Shown: positions 35,101 through 46,710 of the stretch, piece after piece | How the letters are laid out: every line of letters starts with the position of its first letter | Position numbering within the stretch: the stretch's first letter is position 1 | Assembly (NCBI GenBank): GCA_943737045.1 | Contig: CALSFV010000279.1 | Location: 62,001 to 126,000, forward strand | Length of the DNA stretch: 64,000 nucleotides | Direction of reading: 5' to 3' | From: Parapristionchus giblindavisi | Taxonomy: Eukaryota > Nematoda > Chromadorea > Rhabditida > Diplogasteridae | Notes under the pieces: generated by a model | The model's input: only the letters and a program-made list of their open reading frames with translations | What the model was told of the DNA's origin: nothing | The model's database searches: none | Position numbers and translations under genes: made by a program

Positions 35101-38100
35101 TGACGCTACCGAAGTACACTTTTTTTGAAAATTCCCATTTCCTTAGTGAAGAGCCCTGTTCTTCGGGAACACTGTGAGAGTGGAGAACCCCACTAGGGCT
35201 GCACAGTCAAACAATCCGGAATAGCTCCGACTCCGATTTCAAGCAGTAGCTTTGTTGCAAATTTGACCTCCAAAATTTAAAACTCAGGTTCTAGATGTGC
35301 TAACGGCCCGTTCTAAGCGCCAAAATGATGCTAGTGGTAAGCGGTGTTTATTCCCAGATTATGGTAGTCATAGCTCTTCGTTCGCCCTCAGGGCATGAAA
35401 ATCAATTTTTTCGGAAGGACTGATTTTGAGACCCTACCGTTCAGATGGCTTGTCTTCTAAAATTATGGTTCCTCCGCAGGCAGCTTTACAATGTATCATA
35501 TATGCGCGCTCTTGCGCTTTCTCTCTTAATGCTCTCGCCCCTGGGCCTCTTTTGAAGAAATTTCTTCTTGAAGATGTTCACAAAAGTTTTTACAATATTG
35601 CTGAACTTTGATCTTTGATCTTTGAATTTTGATCTTTACTCGCTACAACAGAGTAAACCTCAGCAGAGCGTTTGCTGCGGGTCTGAAAGGAATCGGAACT
35701 TAACCAAAATAATGGAAATACATATATGATACATTGTAAAGCTGCCTGCGGAGGAACCATAATTTTAGAAGACAAGCCCTCTGAACGGTAGGGTCTCAAA
35801 AACATCCTTCCGAAAAAAATTATTTTCATGCCCTGAGGGCGAATGATGAGCTATGACTACCATAATCTGGGGATGAACAGTACTCGCCACTAGCATAATT
35901 TTGGCGCTTAGAACGGGTCGTTAGCACATCTAGAACCTGAGTTTTAAATTTTGGAGGTCAAATTTGCAACAAAGCTACTGCTTGAAATCGGAGTCGGAGC
36001 TATTTCTGATTGTTTGACTGTGCAGCCCTAGTGGGGTTCTTCACTCTCACAAGGTTGAAGAACAGGACTTTTGACTAAAGAAATAAAAAATTTCAAAAAA
36101 AGCGTAATTCGATTGCGTCATCACTACGCATCAGTGAATCAGTTTAATTACACCAACACATCATGGTATTAGGTTGTCGGGAAAGTCTTGATAACTCTGT
36201 TTGCCTTTCCACTGTGTGTTGCAGTTGCACTCTGGTTTTCTCTCGTTACTAGTGAATACCAAGCAGTGAGGGACCTTTGCAGTAAACAACTCCCCATTCC
36301 ATTCCCATCAGTCAGGCTGTAGTAGTACAACGATGTATGTCCCTAGTGAGTTTTACAACCGCGATGTTCCACTTTACCTCTTCCTATCCGACACCACGAT
36401 GAAGGATTCGGATACCCTCCTGAAGATTTTTTATGGCACACATGCCCACACTACAACACCATCAATAATTGGTTCCATCGCTTCAAAGGAAACGACATTT
36501 CCTTCCATAAACGGCAGACCCACAAAACTTGTGGAATCGGAAGAAACTTGTGGAATCGGACCCATTTCAAAGTGTCCGAAAAGTAGTCGTCACACTTGGA
36601 GTCCACCATAGCACAGTCGAGGAATATCGGAAATCCATTGGAATAAGAAAATTTCTCGGTCGATTACCCCACGATTACACCAAAACCAACCTTGATCGTC
36701 GAATCGATGATTCCATTACCCATCCCACTCTCCACCCTGGGGATCGATGGCTGGACCGGCTCATAACGGGGGATGAAAAGTGGGTCTACTGCGATAACAA
36801 CCACAGGTGAGCCGAGTGGGTTGAACAACGAGAAACCCCACAGGATGCCCCCAAACCTAACCTGCGCCCCCCAAAAACCCGTGACATCAGTGTGGTGGGG
36901 AATGGATGGTGTGATCAGATGGCAGCTGCTCCCCGAGGGTATGAGAATTACCAGGGCCAAGTGCCTCACACAACTACGGAATATGATGAAGGCAGTCGAT
37001 CATTCAAGCCTGAAGGACAAAAAAGTATATTATCACCACGATAGCGTCCATCACCATGTCTCCAATAAAGTCAGGCAGGAACTGACCGTATATGGATGGA
37101 TGGTTCTCCCTCACCCCCCCCCCCCCCCCCGTATTCTCCTGACTTGGCCTCGTCAGAATACTTCCTTTTCGCAAGCCTGACCCGTGCCCTTCGAGATAGG
37201 ACCTTCAAGTTCCGTGGAAGTGTCGAGTCTGCACTCAAGCAATACTTTATATCGCGCCCAGCTGGGTTCTACAACGAGGGGCATCACACATTGACCGAAC
37301 GTTGGTGCTACATTTGTTGATCATGATGGAGCATATAACCCATAATGTACTTCTCTTTGCTTCGAGAAATAAACGATTGAAAAAGTTATCAAGACTTTCC
37401 CGACAACCTAATATTATTCCTTGATAAATTCTCTACATTCTCTCAAAAGATGAGCTTGATGGCTTTCCTGGATCAAAAGTTATAAAACAATGAAAAAGTG
37501 TCCCATGACTTTTTGCCGATACTGTAGGTCCTGCACTACTCCCCACACAAAGCTGGAGTCCCTGAGGAAATCCTTGGAGCAGGAGTGGTCAAAGATGAAC
37601 ACCACCTACCCGCGTACAATTAGAGAGGCGCACCACTCCCATCTCAAGCCCAATGGAGGCAGAATCGGGCAATGATTGTTTTATTGTATTTCTAGATGAT
37701 TGAAGATTATCTGGTAAATATTTGAAAGGGACTCGATTTTTTTGAAAAAAAAGATATTCCGTTTTCACAGTGTGTCAATAATTAATCCCCACCCTGTATA
37801 TAATAAAATTAAACCAAGGCTGATCGGACAAGGACGTAAAAAGTTATAACGATTCGAATTTTGAGTCTATACTTTTGCACGGTACTGTTGGCGTGGGATG
37901 GTGAATTAAGGAAAAAAGTGAACCATTTGAGATATAGTACAGATACAATATGTAATTTCTCAGGAACGAGCGCGGCGGCAGCCACTGCGCTTCTCCATTC
38001 ATTGGACACGATCATGCATCCGTCAGGTAAGCAAACTGTTTTCAATGTTCGAAGAGATATGATATCATATATACTGTATTTTTGGGGCCAAAAGGATAAT

Positions 38101-41100
38101 CGATATGATCATTATTGGTTGATTTCCAACGGAGCAAATGTAATTTGGAAATCAATCAATAATGATCTTTCCCCAACACAGCAAATATAATTTTTTTAAA
38201 TTCTTGTATTTAAATACTCCATTTTTTCTCGTCCCACCCACCCGATTTAAATTTCCATCGGCAAAAGCTGCCCACATATGTTACTGTAGATCTGTACCCT
38301 GGGGGGATTACTGCATGCAGGGATGTGCGGAAATTTTTTTTGAAAAAATCGAAAAATATTCTAAATCAAGTTTTTTTTCTTTAAATTTTTTTTACTATCG
38401 ATAACATGAAAACGGAAGATTTGCAACTGTGTGATTCTTAATTGAAGCCGCTTTCATGAAAAAAAAATTTATGGTCAACTAAAATTGTAATTTTTGTGTC
38501 ACTATAATACTGATTTTTTTAATGTAAAAAATTTAAGTGCCTTTTTTATGTAAAAGCATTTTTCGATTTTTTCGACATAGGTCGAATAGCTACTTTTCGA
38601 ACTATGTTTTTCGAATTTGTTTCGAAAATTTTTTCGTCGAAACCGTAGGTCTAAGCTGTAATGGAAATTACTGTACTGTACTGTAGTGGGCGGCATTGTC
38701 TAGACCCGTCCAATTTTTTCTTGCATCAAAGGTTGCCCACGTATAATAGGAAAATTTGAGAGTACTGTAGATTTCGAATGAAGCCAAGAAAAGCTAAACC
38801 TTAAATTTGAACCGATCTCAGGATACTGGTGGAATGATTGAGATTACTGTTGTTTTCTATCGGAACAAAGTAAAAATGAAGGAAAAATAAAATAAAGGAT
38901 AAAGATGAATCATCCTACGAATACTGTTGGAATCATATGTGGTGGGCGCATGAAAACGATTTTTTTTGCGCACAGCCTTGTCTTCTTTCTTGGTATACAT
39001 AGCCATGCCACGAAAAAAGTGGGAATTCCAGTAAAATCTGCAACAAAGAACTTAAGGATTGCCAAGCGCACAGCCTTGCCTTACCTCTTCCCCTTTTTTC
39101 ACACACAGCCTTTCCCTCCATCATGCCTGTTACGTGGGCGCATTGTTGCTAGCGATTTAGCGAATATGTTACTGTAGATGTGAGTTCTAGTTGGGATTAC
39201 AAAAAAATCGTTATGATCTTTATTGATTGATTTCCAACGAATTTCAGACTGAAACCGACACCGTAATTCTTCAGTTGCGGCGTGCTCGCAAATGCCGATT
39301 GGTGCACCGACCGCCCAGCTGCAGGATAATCTCGCACAGCGAATGAAGGTATCGCTTTTTCATGAACAAAGAGCAATAGACCGTAGTTTTGCTATAATAA
39401 AATATTGGTGTAAGGTCTAATGAGAATATTGTAGCTCAGGAATAATTAAGATCACTGTAAATTTCGATCGGAATAAAAAATACGAAGCGCGAGAAAGATA
39501 TATTTAAATAGACCTCGAGATGCTGTAGAAATTACTGAGGATACTTTTGGTATGAGCTTCAGTGGGGATTACTGTAGCTCTTGGCTGTAGTAGAGATTAC
39601 TGTAGGTCTAAGGTCTAATGGGATTACTGTAGGTCAGAGCTGTAATGGGAGTGCTGTTGGTATGAGCTCCAATGGGGATTACTGTAGCTCTGGGCTGTAG
39701 TAGAGATTACTGTATGATGACTGAGCTCTAGTGGGATTACCGTAGGTCTGAGTTATAGTGGGCTACTGTTGCAGTTAGAGCTCAGACCTACAGTATTCTC
39801 AACTAGAGCTCTACTAGGAATAATTAAGATCACTGTAAATTTCGATCGGAATTTAAAAAACGAAGCAAGACCAAGTTATATTTAAGTAGACCTCGGGATA
39901 CTGTAGAAATTACTGGGGATACTTTTGGTACGAGCTTCAGTGGGGATTACTGTAGCTCTGGGCTGTAGTAGAGATTACTGTAGGTCTAAGGTCTAATGGG
40001 ATTACTGTAAGTCAGAGCTGTAATGGGAGTGCTGTTGGTACGAGCTTCAGTGGGGATTACTGTAGCTCTGGACTGTAGTAGAGATTACTGTAGGTCTAAG
40101 GTCTAATGGGATTACTGTAAGTCAGAGCTGTAATGGGAGTGCTGTTGGTATGAGCTCCAGTGGGGATTACTGTAGCTCTGGGCTGTAGTAGAGATTACTG
40201 TATGTCTAAGGTCTAATGGGATTACTGTAGGCCTGAGTTATAGTGGGCTACTGTTGCAGTTAGAGCTCTACTAGGGATAATTAAGATCACTGTAAATTTC
40301 GATCGGAATAAAAAAAACGAAGCAAGACCAAGTTATATTTAAGTAGACCTCGGGATACTGTAGAAATTACTAAGGATACTTTTGGTACGAGCTTCAGTGG
40401 GGATTACTGTAGCTCTGGACTGTAGTAGAGATTACTGTAGGTCTAAGGTCTAATGGGATTACTGTAAGTCAGAGCTGTAATGGAAGTGTTGTTGGTATGA
40501 GCTCCAGTGGGGATTACTGTAGCTCTGGGCTGTAGTAGAGATTACTGTATGTCTAAGGTCTAATGGGATTACTGTAGGCCTGAGTTATAGTGGGCTACTG
40601 TTACAGTTACAGCTCAGACCTACAGTATTCTCCACTAGAGCTCTACTAGGAATAATTAAGATTACTGTAAATTTCGATCGGAATAAAAAAAACGAAGCAA
40701 GACCAAGTTATATTTAAGTAGGCCTCGGGATACTGTAGAAATTACTAAGGATACTTTTGGTACGAGCTTCAGTGGGGATTACTGTAGCTCTGGACTGTAG
40801 TAGAGATTACTGTAGGTCTAAGGTCTAATGGGATTACTGTAAGTCAGAGCTGTAATGGGAGTGTTGTTGGTATGAGCTCCAGTGGGGATTACTGTAGCTC
40901 TGGACTGTAGTAGAGATTACTGTAGGTCTAAGGTCTAATGGGATTACTGTAAGTCAGAGCTGTAATGGGAGTGTTGTTGGTATGAGCTCCAGTGGGGATT
41001 ACTGTAGCTCTGGGCTGTAGTAGAGATTACTGTATGTCTAAGGTCTAATGGGATTACTGTAGGCCTGAGTTATAGTGGGCTACTGTTACAGTTACAGCTC

Positions 41101-43317
41101 AGGCCTACAGTATTCTCCACTAGAGCTCTACTAGGAATAATTAAGATCACTGTAAATTTCGATCGGAATAAAAAAAACGAAGCAAGACCAAGTTATATTT
41201 AAGTAGACCTCGGGATACTGTAGAAATTACTAAGGATACTTTTGGTACGAGCTTCAGTGGGGATTACTGTAGCTCTGGACTGTAGTAGAGATTACTGTAG
41301 GTCTAAGGTCTAATGGGATTACTGTAAGTCAGAGCTGTAATGGGAGTGCTGTTGGTATGAGCTCCAGTGGGGATTACTGTAGCTCTGGGCTGTAGTAGAG
41401 ATTACTGTATGTCTAAGGTCTAATGGGATTACTGTAGGCCTGAGTTATAGTGGGCTACTGTTACAGTTACAGCTCAGACCTACAGTATTCTCCACTAGAG
41501 CTCTACTAGGAATAATTAAGATCACTGTAAATTTCGATCGGAATAAAAAAAAACGAAGCAAGACCAAGTTATATTTAAGTAGACCTCGGGATACTGTAGA
41601 AATTACTAAGGATACTTTTGGTACGAGCTTCAGTGGGGATTACTGTAGCTCTGGACTGTAGTAGAGATTACTGTAGGTCTAAGGTCTAATGGGATTACTG
41701 TAAGTCAGAGCTGTAATGGGAGTGCTGTTGGTATGAGCTCCAGTGGGGATTACTGTAGCTCTGGGCTGTAGTAGAGATTACTGTATGTCTAAGGTCTAAT
41801 GGGATTACTGTAGGCCTGAGTTACAGTGGGCTACTGTTGCAGTTAGAGCTCTACTAGGAATAATTAAGATCACTTTAAATTTCGATCGGAATAAAAAAAA
41901 CGAAGCAAGACCAAGTTATATTTAAGTAGACCTCGGGATACTGTAGAAATTACTAAGGATACTTTTGGTACGAGCTTCAGTGGGGATTACTGTAGCTCTG
42001 GACTGTAGTAGAGATTACTGTAGGTCTAAAGTCTAATGGGATTACTGTAAGTCAGAGCTGTAATGGGAGTGCTGTTGGTATGAGCTCCAGTGGGGATTAC
42101 TGTAGCTCTGGGCTGTAGTAGAGATTACTGTATGTCTAAGGTCTAATGGGATTACTGTAGGCCTGAGTTATAGTGGGCTACTGTTACAGTTACAGCTCAG
42201 ACCTACAGTATTCTCCACTAGAGCTCTACTAGGAATAATTAAGATTACTGTAAATTTCGATCGGAATAAAAAAACGAAGCACGACAAAGTTATATTTAAA
42301 TAGGCCTCGGGATACTGTAGAAATTACTGAGGATACTTTTGGTATGAGCTTCAGTGGGGATCATTGTAGCTCTGGGCTGTAGTAGAGATTACTGTAGGTC
42401 TAAGGTCTAATGGGATTACTGTAGGTCAGAGCTGTAATGGGAGTGCTGTTGGTATGAGCTCCAATGGGGATTACTGTAGCTCTGGGCTGTAGTAGAGATT
42501 ACTGTAGGTCTAAGGTCTAATGGGATCACTGTAGGTCAGAGCTGTAATGGGAGTGCTGTTGGTATGAGCTCCAGTGGGGATTACTGTAGCTCTGGGCTGT
42601 AGTAGAGATTACTGTAGGTCTAAGGTCTAATGGGATTACTGTAGGTCAGAGCTGTAATGGGAGTGATGTTGGTATGAGCTCCAGTGGGGATTACTGTAGC
42701 TCTGAGCTCTAGTCGGCATTACTGTAGGGGTTACTGTAGTTATGAGCTTTAGTAGTAATTACCATAGGTCTGAGCTCTGGTAGTGATTATCATAGGTCTC
42801 AGCTCTAGTTCATAATACTGTAGGTCTGAGCTCTAATGGGGGAATACTGTCGGTCTGAGCTGTAATGGGATTACTGTAGCTCTTAGATGTAGTTTAGATT
42901 ACTGTAGGTCTAACTCTAGATGGCATTACTGTAGGTTTTAACAGTAGTGAAGATTACTGTATGATGATTGAGCTCTAGTGAGATTACTGTAGATCTGAGT
43001 TCTAGTGGGACTACTGTTACAGTTTCTACTATGAATAATTAAGATTACTGATGATTTCAATCGGAATAAAGAATAAACGAAGCGCGGGAAATTTAACTTT
43101 AAATAGATCTCGAGATAGTGTAGGAATAACTGAGAACACTGTAGATATCGCTACATCATTTGAACATCATTTTCTTTCCAGTGATCGTCCACCACATTCT
43201 CTTCTCCCATTCCCAATGGATCTACACACGACACACTCGCAGAAACTCGTTGACATACACATTGAAGAAATTATATTTGATTCGTCCACTGGAATGGACC
43301 CGAAGTCCCCGCTGTAA
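32110..43317 (+). CDS. Unrecognised multi-exon gene, acidic serine/alanine-rich protein
   Basis: Exons 32110-32227, 32704-32775, 37964-38026 and 39275-39348 have good acceptors (TTACAG, TAATAG, TTCTCAG, TTCTTCAG), and the first three end in phase 1 with the next exon completing the codon each time. The protein begins MNLIDNDMRENTAPMVSSTI, then EIEGIDPDILLNMSVNSQ, an acidic segment FFDMMNDDVQHKQTEAGSS, then TSAAAATALLHSLDTIMHPS and CSQMPIGAPTAQLQDNLAQR. It resembles a transcriptional regulator's acidic or low-complexity part, but no domain is recognised. A likely terminal exon at 43182-43317 (PFPMDLHTTHSQKLVDIHIE ... GMDPKSPL) follows TTTCTTTCCAG but needs phase 2, whereas the fourth exon ends in phase 0, so at least one exon or another donor is missing. 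The gaps between exons hold nested transposons and a satellite. Confidence 0.55.
32853..34085. mobile_element. Foldback element, about 1.2 kb, in intron
   Basis: The left arm (AAAATAGGTTTATTCTCAGG, AAGCCATTAACCACGTTG) and right arm (TAACGTGGTTAATGGC, CTGAGAATGAACCTATTTTT) are inverted. A second inverted pair (CATTGACAGTCAAAG and its mirror near 33700) lies inside. Bases 33010-33300 are an extra insertion in the left arm. Confidence 0.7.
34942..37524. mobile_element. Foldback element inserted in the Tc1-like transposon
   Basis: Termini CAGTATCGGCCAAAAGTCAT and ATGACTTTTTGCCGATACTG are inverted and TA-flanked (34940-34941 and 37525-37526). Removing the element restores CCCCAGG-TA-GGTCCTG in the host transposase. 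The arms are several hundred bases long with a centre near 35610. The right arm is split by the mariner at 36169. The CAGT...GGCCAAAA end resembles Tc1 termini, so it was probably moved in trans. Confidence 0.8.
36169..37411 (+). mobile_element. mariner transposon with degenerate transposase (innermost)
   Basis: Termini TTAGGTTGTCGGGAAAGTC and GACTTTCCCGACAACCTAA are inverted, the flanks are TA (36167-36168 and 37412-37413), and the length is 1,243 bp, normal for mariner. Transposase remains run from about 36333 to 37320 across frame shifts: VRKVVVTLGVHHSTVEEY (helix-turn-helix region), RLITGDEKWVYCDNNHR (first catalytic D block), KVYYHHDSVHHHVSNKVR (second D block) and YSPDLASSEYFLFASL (third D block). 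A C run at 37117-37131 marks one shift. It is not active. Confidence 0.9.
38108..38168. repeat. AT-rich hairpin
   Basis: GATCATTATTGGTTGATTTC and its near mirror GAAATCAATCAATAATGATC surround a short spacer. A single arm (GATTGATTTCCAACGAATTT) recurs at about 39225. Confidence 0.65.
39441..43060. repeat. Higher-order satellite built on ATTACTGTAG
   Basis: Long units starting with AATAATTAAGATCACTGTAA occur at 39441, 39819, 40276, 40651, 41136, 41511, 41859, 42234 and 43034, giving spacings of 378, 457, 375, 485, 375, 348, 375 and 800 bp. Each unit holds several 25-35-bp subrepeats of the type GGGATTACTGTAGGTCTGAG / TGTAATGGGAGTGCTGTTGG. The 375-bp form is the basic unit; other lengths gain or lose whole subrepeats. 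The array sits between coding exons of the gene starting at 32110. Confidence 0.9.
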
Positions 43318-44164
43318 TTGTTCTCAAATTTTCCCACTTCATATTGATTTTTTCGTTAATGTGTGGATATTTTTATTGTCTGGTCGTTCCTCGTTGTGCT
43401 TTGTACATATTGCCATTTTTGTTCGTTGTTAATTCATTAGTCTTGTAAGAAACAAATAACTCCTTGAGAAGTGAGTGGTGCAAATTCCTGGTTTCCTACC
43501 AGGAACCCGGTAAATTTCCTACCAGGAACCTTGCCGGTGGCCTGATAGGAAAAAAATACCAGAGCAATTGCTCTTTCCATGTTATTTCTCATTACGGTGT
43601 TGATAGGTATATTCCCCCTTCTTTTTCTATCACCTTATCGTTTTGTTTTTTTCCCTATAAATATATTATCTTTCCTCCCTCTAGGTCAACTTCTCCCCAT
43701 TTTCTCTCTTTTGTGAAGTTCCCTTGTCCTGTCTTTTTGCTTTCTTCAAACATACGTGGGTTTTACTGAAAATTTAGAAATGATTTTTAACCCTCCCCCC
43801 CCCCTAAAATAATCAATTGATACCATGTTTCACTGCCCATTTAGAGTGAAACTTTCACTTTCCCTGGTCTGTAAACCCACGGCTGTTTTTAAATAGCAAT
43901 AATAAACACTTGAATATTATGCAATTTCATTATCCCCATAATTGTAAATGAAACTTGTGTATAAACAATTAATTTGATTTCGGCTTGCAAGTAGATGCAT
44001 TTCCAGCGAAAAATAATATACTGGTAGTGCTGCTTTATTTGAAGAAAAAAAAAGAAAAATTAGGGTGCATTTGACACATTGTGTGCGGTGAGGTGGTGTA
44101 GGTGGTGCGTGTAGTGCGCTTGGTGTGCGGTGTACTTGTCGCTAACAGAACTTTTAAAACACTG
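43318..44164. other. No gene recognised
   Basis: T-rich sequence with a short cluster of CCTACCAGGAACC repeats at 43493-43530 and GGTG-rich sequence at 44090-44135. No gene is seen. Confidence 0.4.
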
Positions 44165-44223
44165 TGGGGGGATCCCGGGGATCCCCGGGATCACATGCAC
44201 GAAGGGAGATTCTGCGGGGCTGT
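44165..44223. repeat. GATCCCGGGGATCCCCGGG block, copy 2 (inverted)
   Basis: Reverse-complement partner of the block at 26022-26079. Adjacent CTAACAGAACTTTT also matches sequence near 26490 in inverse orientation, so the two loci share more than the GC palindrome. Confidence 0.7.
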
Positions 44224-44439
44224 ATTGCGAGGGCGCGACAAATTCTAAAATATTGAATTCGAACGTCTTTTTAATTGTGCAAATGTGAATGACGTTACAT
44301 TTTTCTCCTTTAGTAAAGTTATTACGCCTAACTTAGCATGTTTTCAAGCATTGCACCAGCAAAAATATGTTAAATCACGTATAAATATCATGTTATGACA
44401 TGAAATTTGCAAAATATATTTCAACACTATTGTAAGCTC

Positions 44440-44640
44440 GTCTGTCTGTCTGGACTTTATTTATGCACAATATATTAATAATAATAATAATATGGACATT
44501 TCGTCATCGTAAAAACATCAACAACATCGTTCACTTTGCAACACGCAATACAGTGTAGCCAACCTCACAGTATTCTGTCAAGTCAAGCTATCTTCTTTGG
44601 TAAACGAGCAATACGAGAGAACGTTACTCACGAGAGTGTA
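44440..44640 (-). repeat. Dispersed repeat shared with the tandem-duplication units
   Basis: Read on the minus strand, GAAGATAGCTTGACTTGACA, AATACTGTGAGGTTGGCT and AAGTCCAGACAGACAGACG match the starts of the tandem units near 47900, 49150 and 54640, including the ATT trinucleotide run. An AATAAA sits before the CAGACAGACAGAC part. It may be an LTR or MITE fragment; the class is not established. Confidence 0.55.
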
Positions 44641-45057
44641 TGATGTGGATTCTAGGTGAGACCAGGGTAGTAATGAAGAGGCTGAATATACTTTATTCGC
44701 AAATGCATACATACGCAAATGCATATTGTCCGCGTAAAATGTACTTGCATAATTGCTACTGCTGCTAAACAGAGGAAGAACTATCGATTAACTCCCCACT
44801 CTTTCCTCCTTTCCTTCCCCGCCCTCTCTGATCTACCTACTCTCTCACCGGTGCTCTCTCTCTCCAAACATAGAAATTCATTGTGGCAGTGGTTCGCTAC
44901 TCTCGTACCAAATAAACAAGTGTATTTTATACGGTCAATACATACATTTTTGTATTCCCAAATCTCTTTCTACTTGTGCTTCTAGACCATTGTCCACATG
45001 GAACTCCCTTACACAAGAGCTCGTCTCTTCCCCTCCCCATATATTCCGTGCAGGGAT

Positions 45058-45430
45058 CAGAGATGTTCGTTAAGGAAAATTTTCGTTAATTCGTTAAGTC
45101 GTTAAATTAACGAAAAATAAGTCGTTAATTTCGTTAACTTTCGTTAATGCTTAAAATATGAGATTTTTTTCCAAACTTGTTTATTTATTAGAACAACATG
45201 AAAAGCGATGTCCAATAAATCGATATATCAATTGTCTTTTACACAAATACAGCTTTAAAAACTGAAAAAAAAAGAATTTGGACAAAAAAATAGATTTTGC
45301 CTAGAATAGGTTTGCTAATTTGTAAGAAAAATACGCTTCTCCAGCATCCAAACGCTCATTTTCATCAACGAAAAAATTAACGAAAATTAACTTATTTTCG
45401 TTAATTCGTTAATCGTTAATACCATCTCTG
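45058..45430. mobile_element. hAT-type MITE with 8-bp target duplication (second family)
   Basis: CAGAGATGTTCGTTAA at the left and TTAATACCATCTCTG at the right are inverted ends, flanked by GCAGGGAT at 45050-45057 and 45431-45438. The interior is made of TTCGTTAATTCGTTAA repeats. There is no transposase. Confidence 0.75.
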
Positions 45431-46339
45431 GCAGGGATGCTAAATTTGCCCCCCTCACAACATCATCCCGAGCTCTCTCGATCTAAAAAAGCCAGAGGTC
45501 ATGAAAGTGCTTCCGAACAGCGCTACACTCTGGGCCAAATAACTCAAAACCTACCGATTCGGCTCGGCTGAGTCTGTAATATGTTATGTAACTTTTCGAG
45601 TTCTACAAAATGAGTGGTTAATGAAAAAAACGTCCGTGGAGACGTGTAGTTCATCCCCTCGGAAATTTCCAGATGATTTGAAGTCATTTTCGCCCAACCA
45701 CAATCTCTCGTCTCACACGCTCTCTCGCCGGAGAGTGAAAGAAATACAGGGAAGAGAAAGGGAGAAAACTATACTGCGTTATTTTCATTCTAAAATACAT
45801 TTCGTATCTCACCTCTCATTACTCAGTATAATCAAATTACCATTATTAACACATAATTTAAGACTATCTGTAACGTATGCAAATTATCTTCGAGAGGGTT
45901 TCGTAGAGGATTAAACGGCATTATCTCTTACTAATGAATTAAGAAGACATAAGTTCAGTGGAACGACATAATATTCAATGTAATCAATCTTCTTGTGCTG
46001 ATCATTGTAATTATCAATTCTCATTTGTTGAGATGGAAATGAAGAGAAAGAATATGAATCTCTTTGTTTTTTTTCAAGTTTGAATGCTCGTACACACCAT
46101 TACCTGCTATAAAACGGAGCCAACGATTTTCTAAAATATAATTTTTACGATTTATTTTTTTGAACTTTGCAATATTAATATTAATTGGAATAAAATCGGC
46201 ATGGCAATGCTAGAAATACATGTAAGAACACAATCTATGCGAATAGAGGGAGCATGGTCTTATCAATGAAATAAGAAAACCTTGAATTTTAATTTTAAAA
46301 AAACTGACTCATTTTCGACTCGCTCAAAATTATCACCTC

Positions 46340-46700
46340 CAGTGATGATCCCGTCGATCCAAGCCGTTGTGCGAGCATAGAAAATTGAATTCAGGCACTT
46401 GCCAGCATGGCAGTCGGTGGGGGTATCCATCGACCCAAATTCTGGACCTTGCCACGATCCTGTAGGGAACCAATGATGGTGGGTTGGCTTACCCCAAGAC
46501 TCGTCGACATATCACGGGTGGTAGCATAGGGGTCCACGTGGACGTGCTGCTCCAGCCTGCCCTCGTCTTCGACGTCGTACTCCCTTCTTCGAAGCGTTTG
46601 AACAACGTTGCACCGTTCGTATACTAAGGGGTTTAGTGTTGTATACTACCGCCACACAGATGTGCACGTCGGGTTTTTTGAGCTCGAAATAACACACATT
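46340..46700 (-). pseudogene. mariner transposase remnant (N-terminal part)
   Basis: On the minus strand, SLGVSQPTIIGSLQDRGKVQ and NLGRWIPPPTA match the mariner helix-turn-helix region and the following GRWVPHEL-like motif. An upstream piece in another frame resembles the basic linker before it. Frame shifts break the reading frame and the catalytic part is absent. Confidence 0.55.
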
Positions 46701-46710
46701 GGTAGCAAAA

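Larger units (their letters stand above)
34173..37796. mobile_element. Tc1-like transposon with broken transposase (outermost of nest)
   Basis: Termini CAGGGTGGGGATTA and TAATCCCCACCCTG are inverted and flanked by TA (34171-34172 and 37797-37798). Between the insertions lie pieces of a Tc1-type transposase: MIVFSDEKLFIVQATYNPQS at about 34570, a WLPPSP-like segment at about 34910 and, after the inner insertion, PHTKLESLRKSLEQEW ... TIREAHHSHLKPNGG up to 37672. The reading frame is broken by shifts and stops and is split by the element at 34942-37524. The copy is dead. Confidence 0.8.

Noticed and set aside
39441..43060. CRISPR-like regular spacing
   Set aside because: The array has no unique spacers; it is a diverging satellite with subrepeats in a eukaryotic genome.
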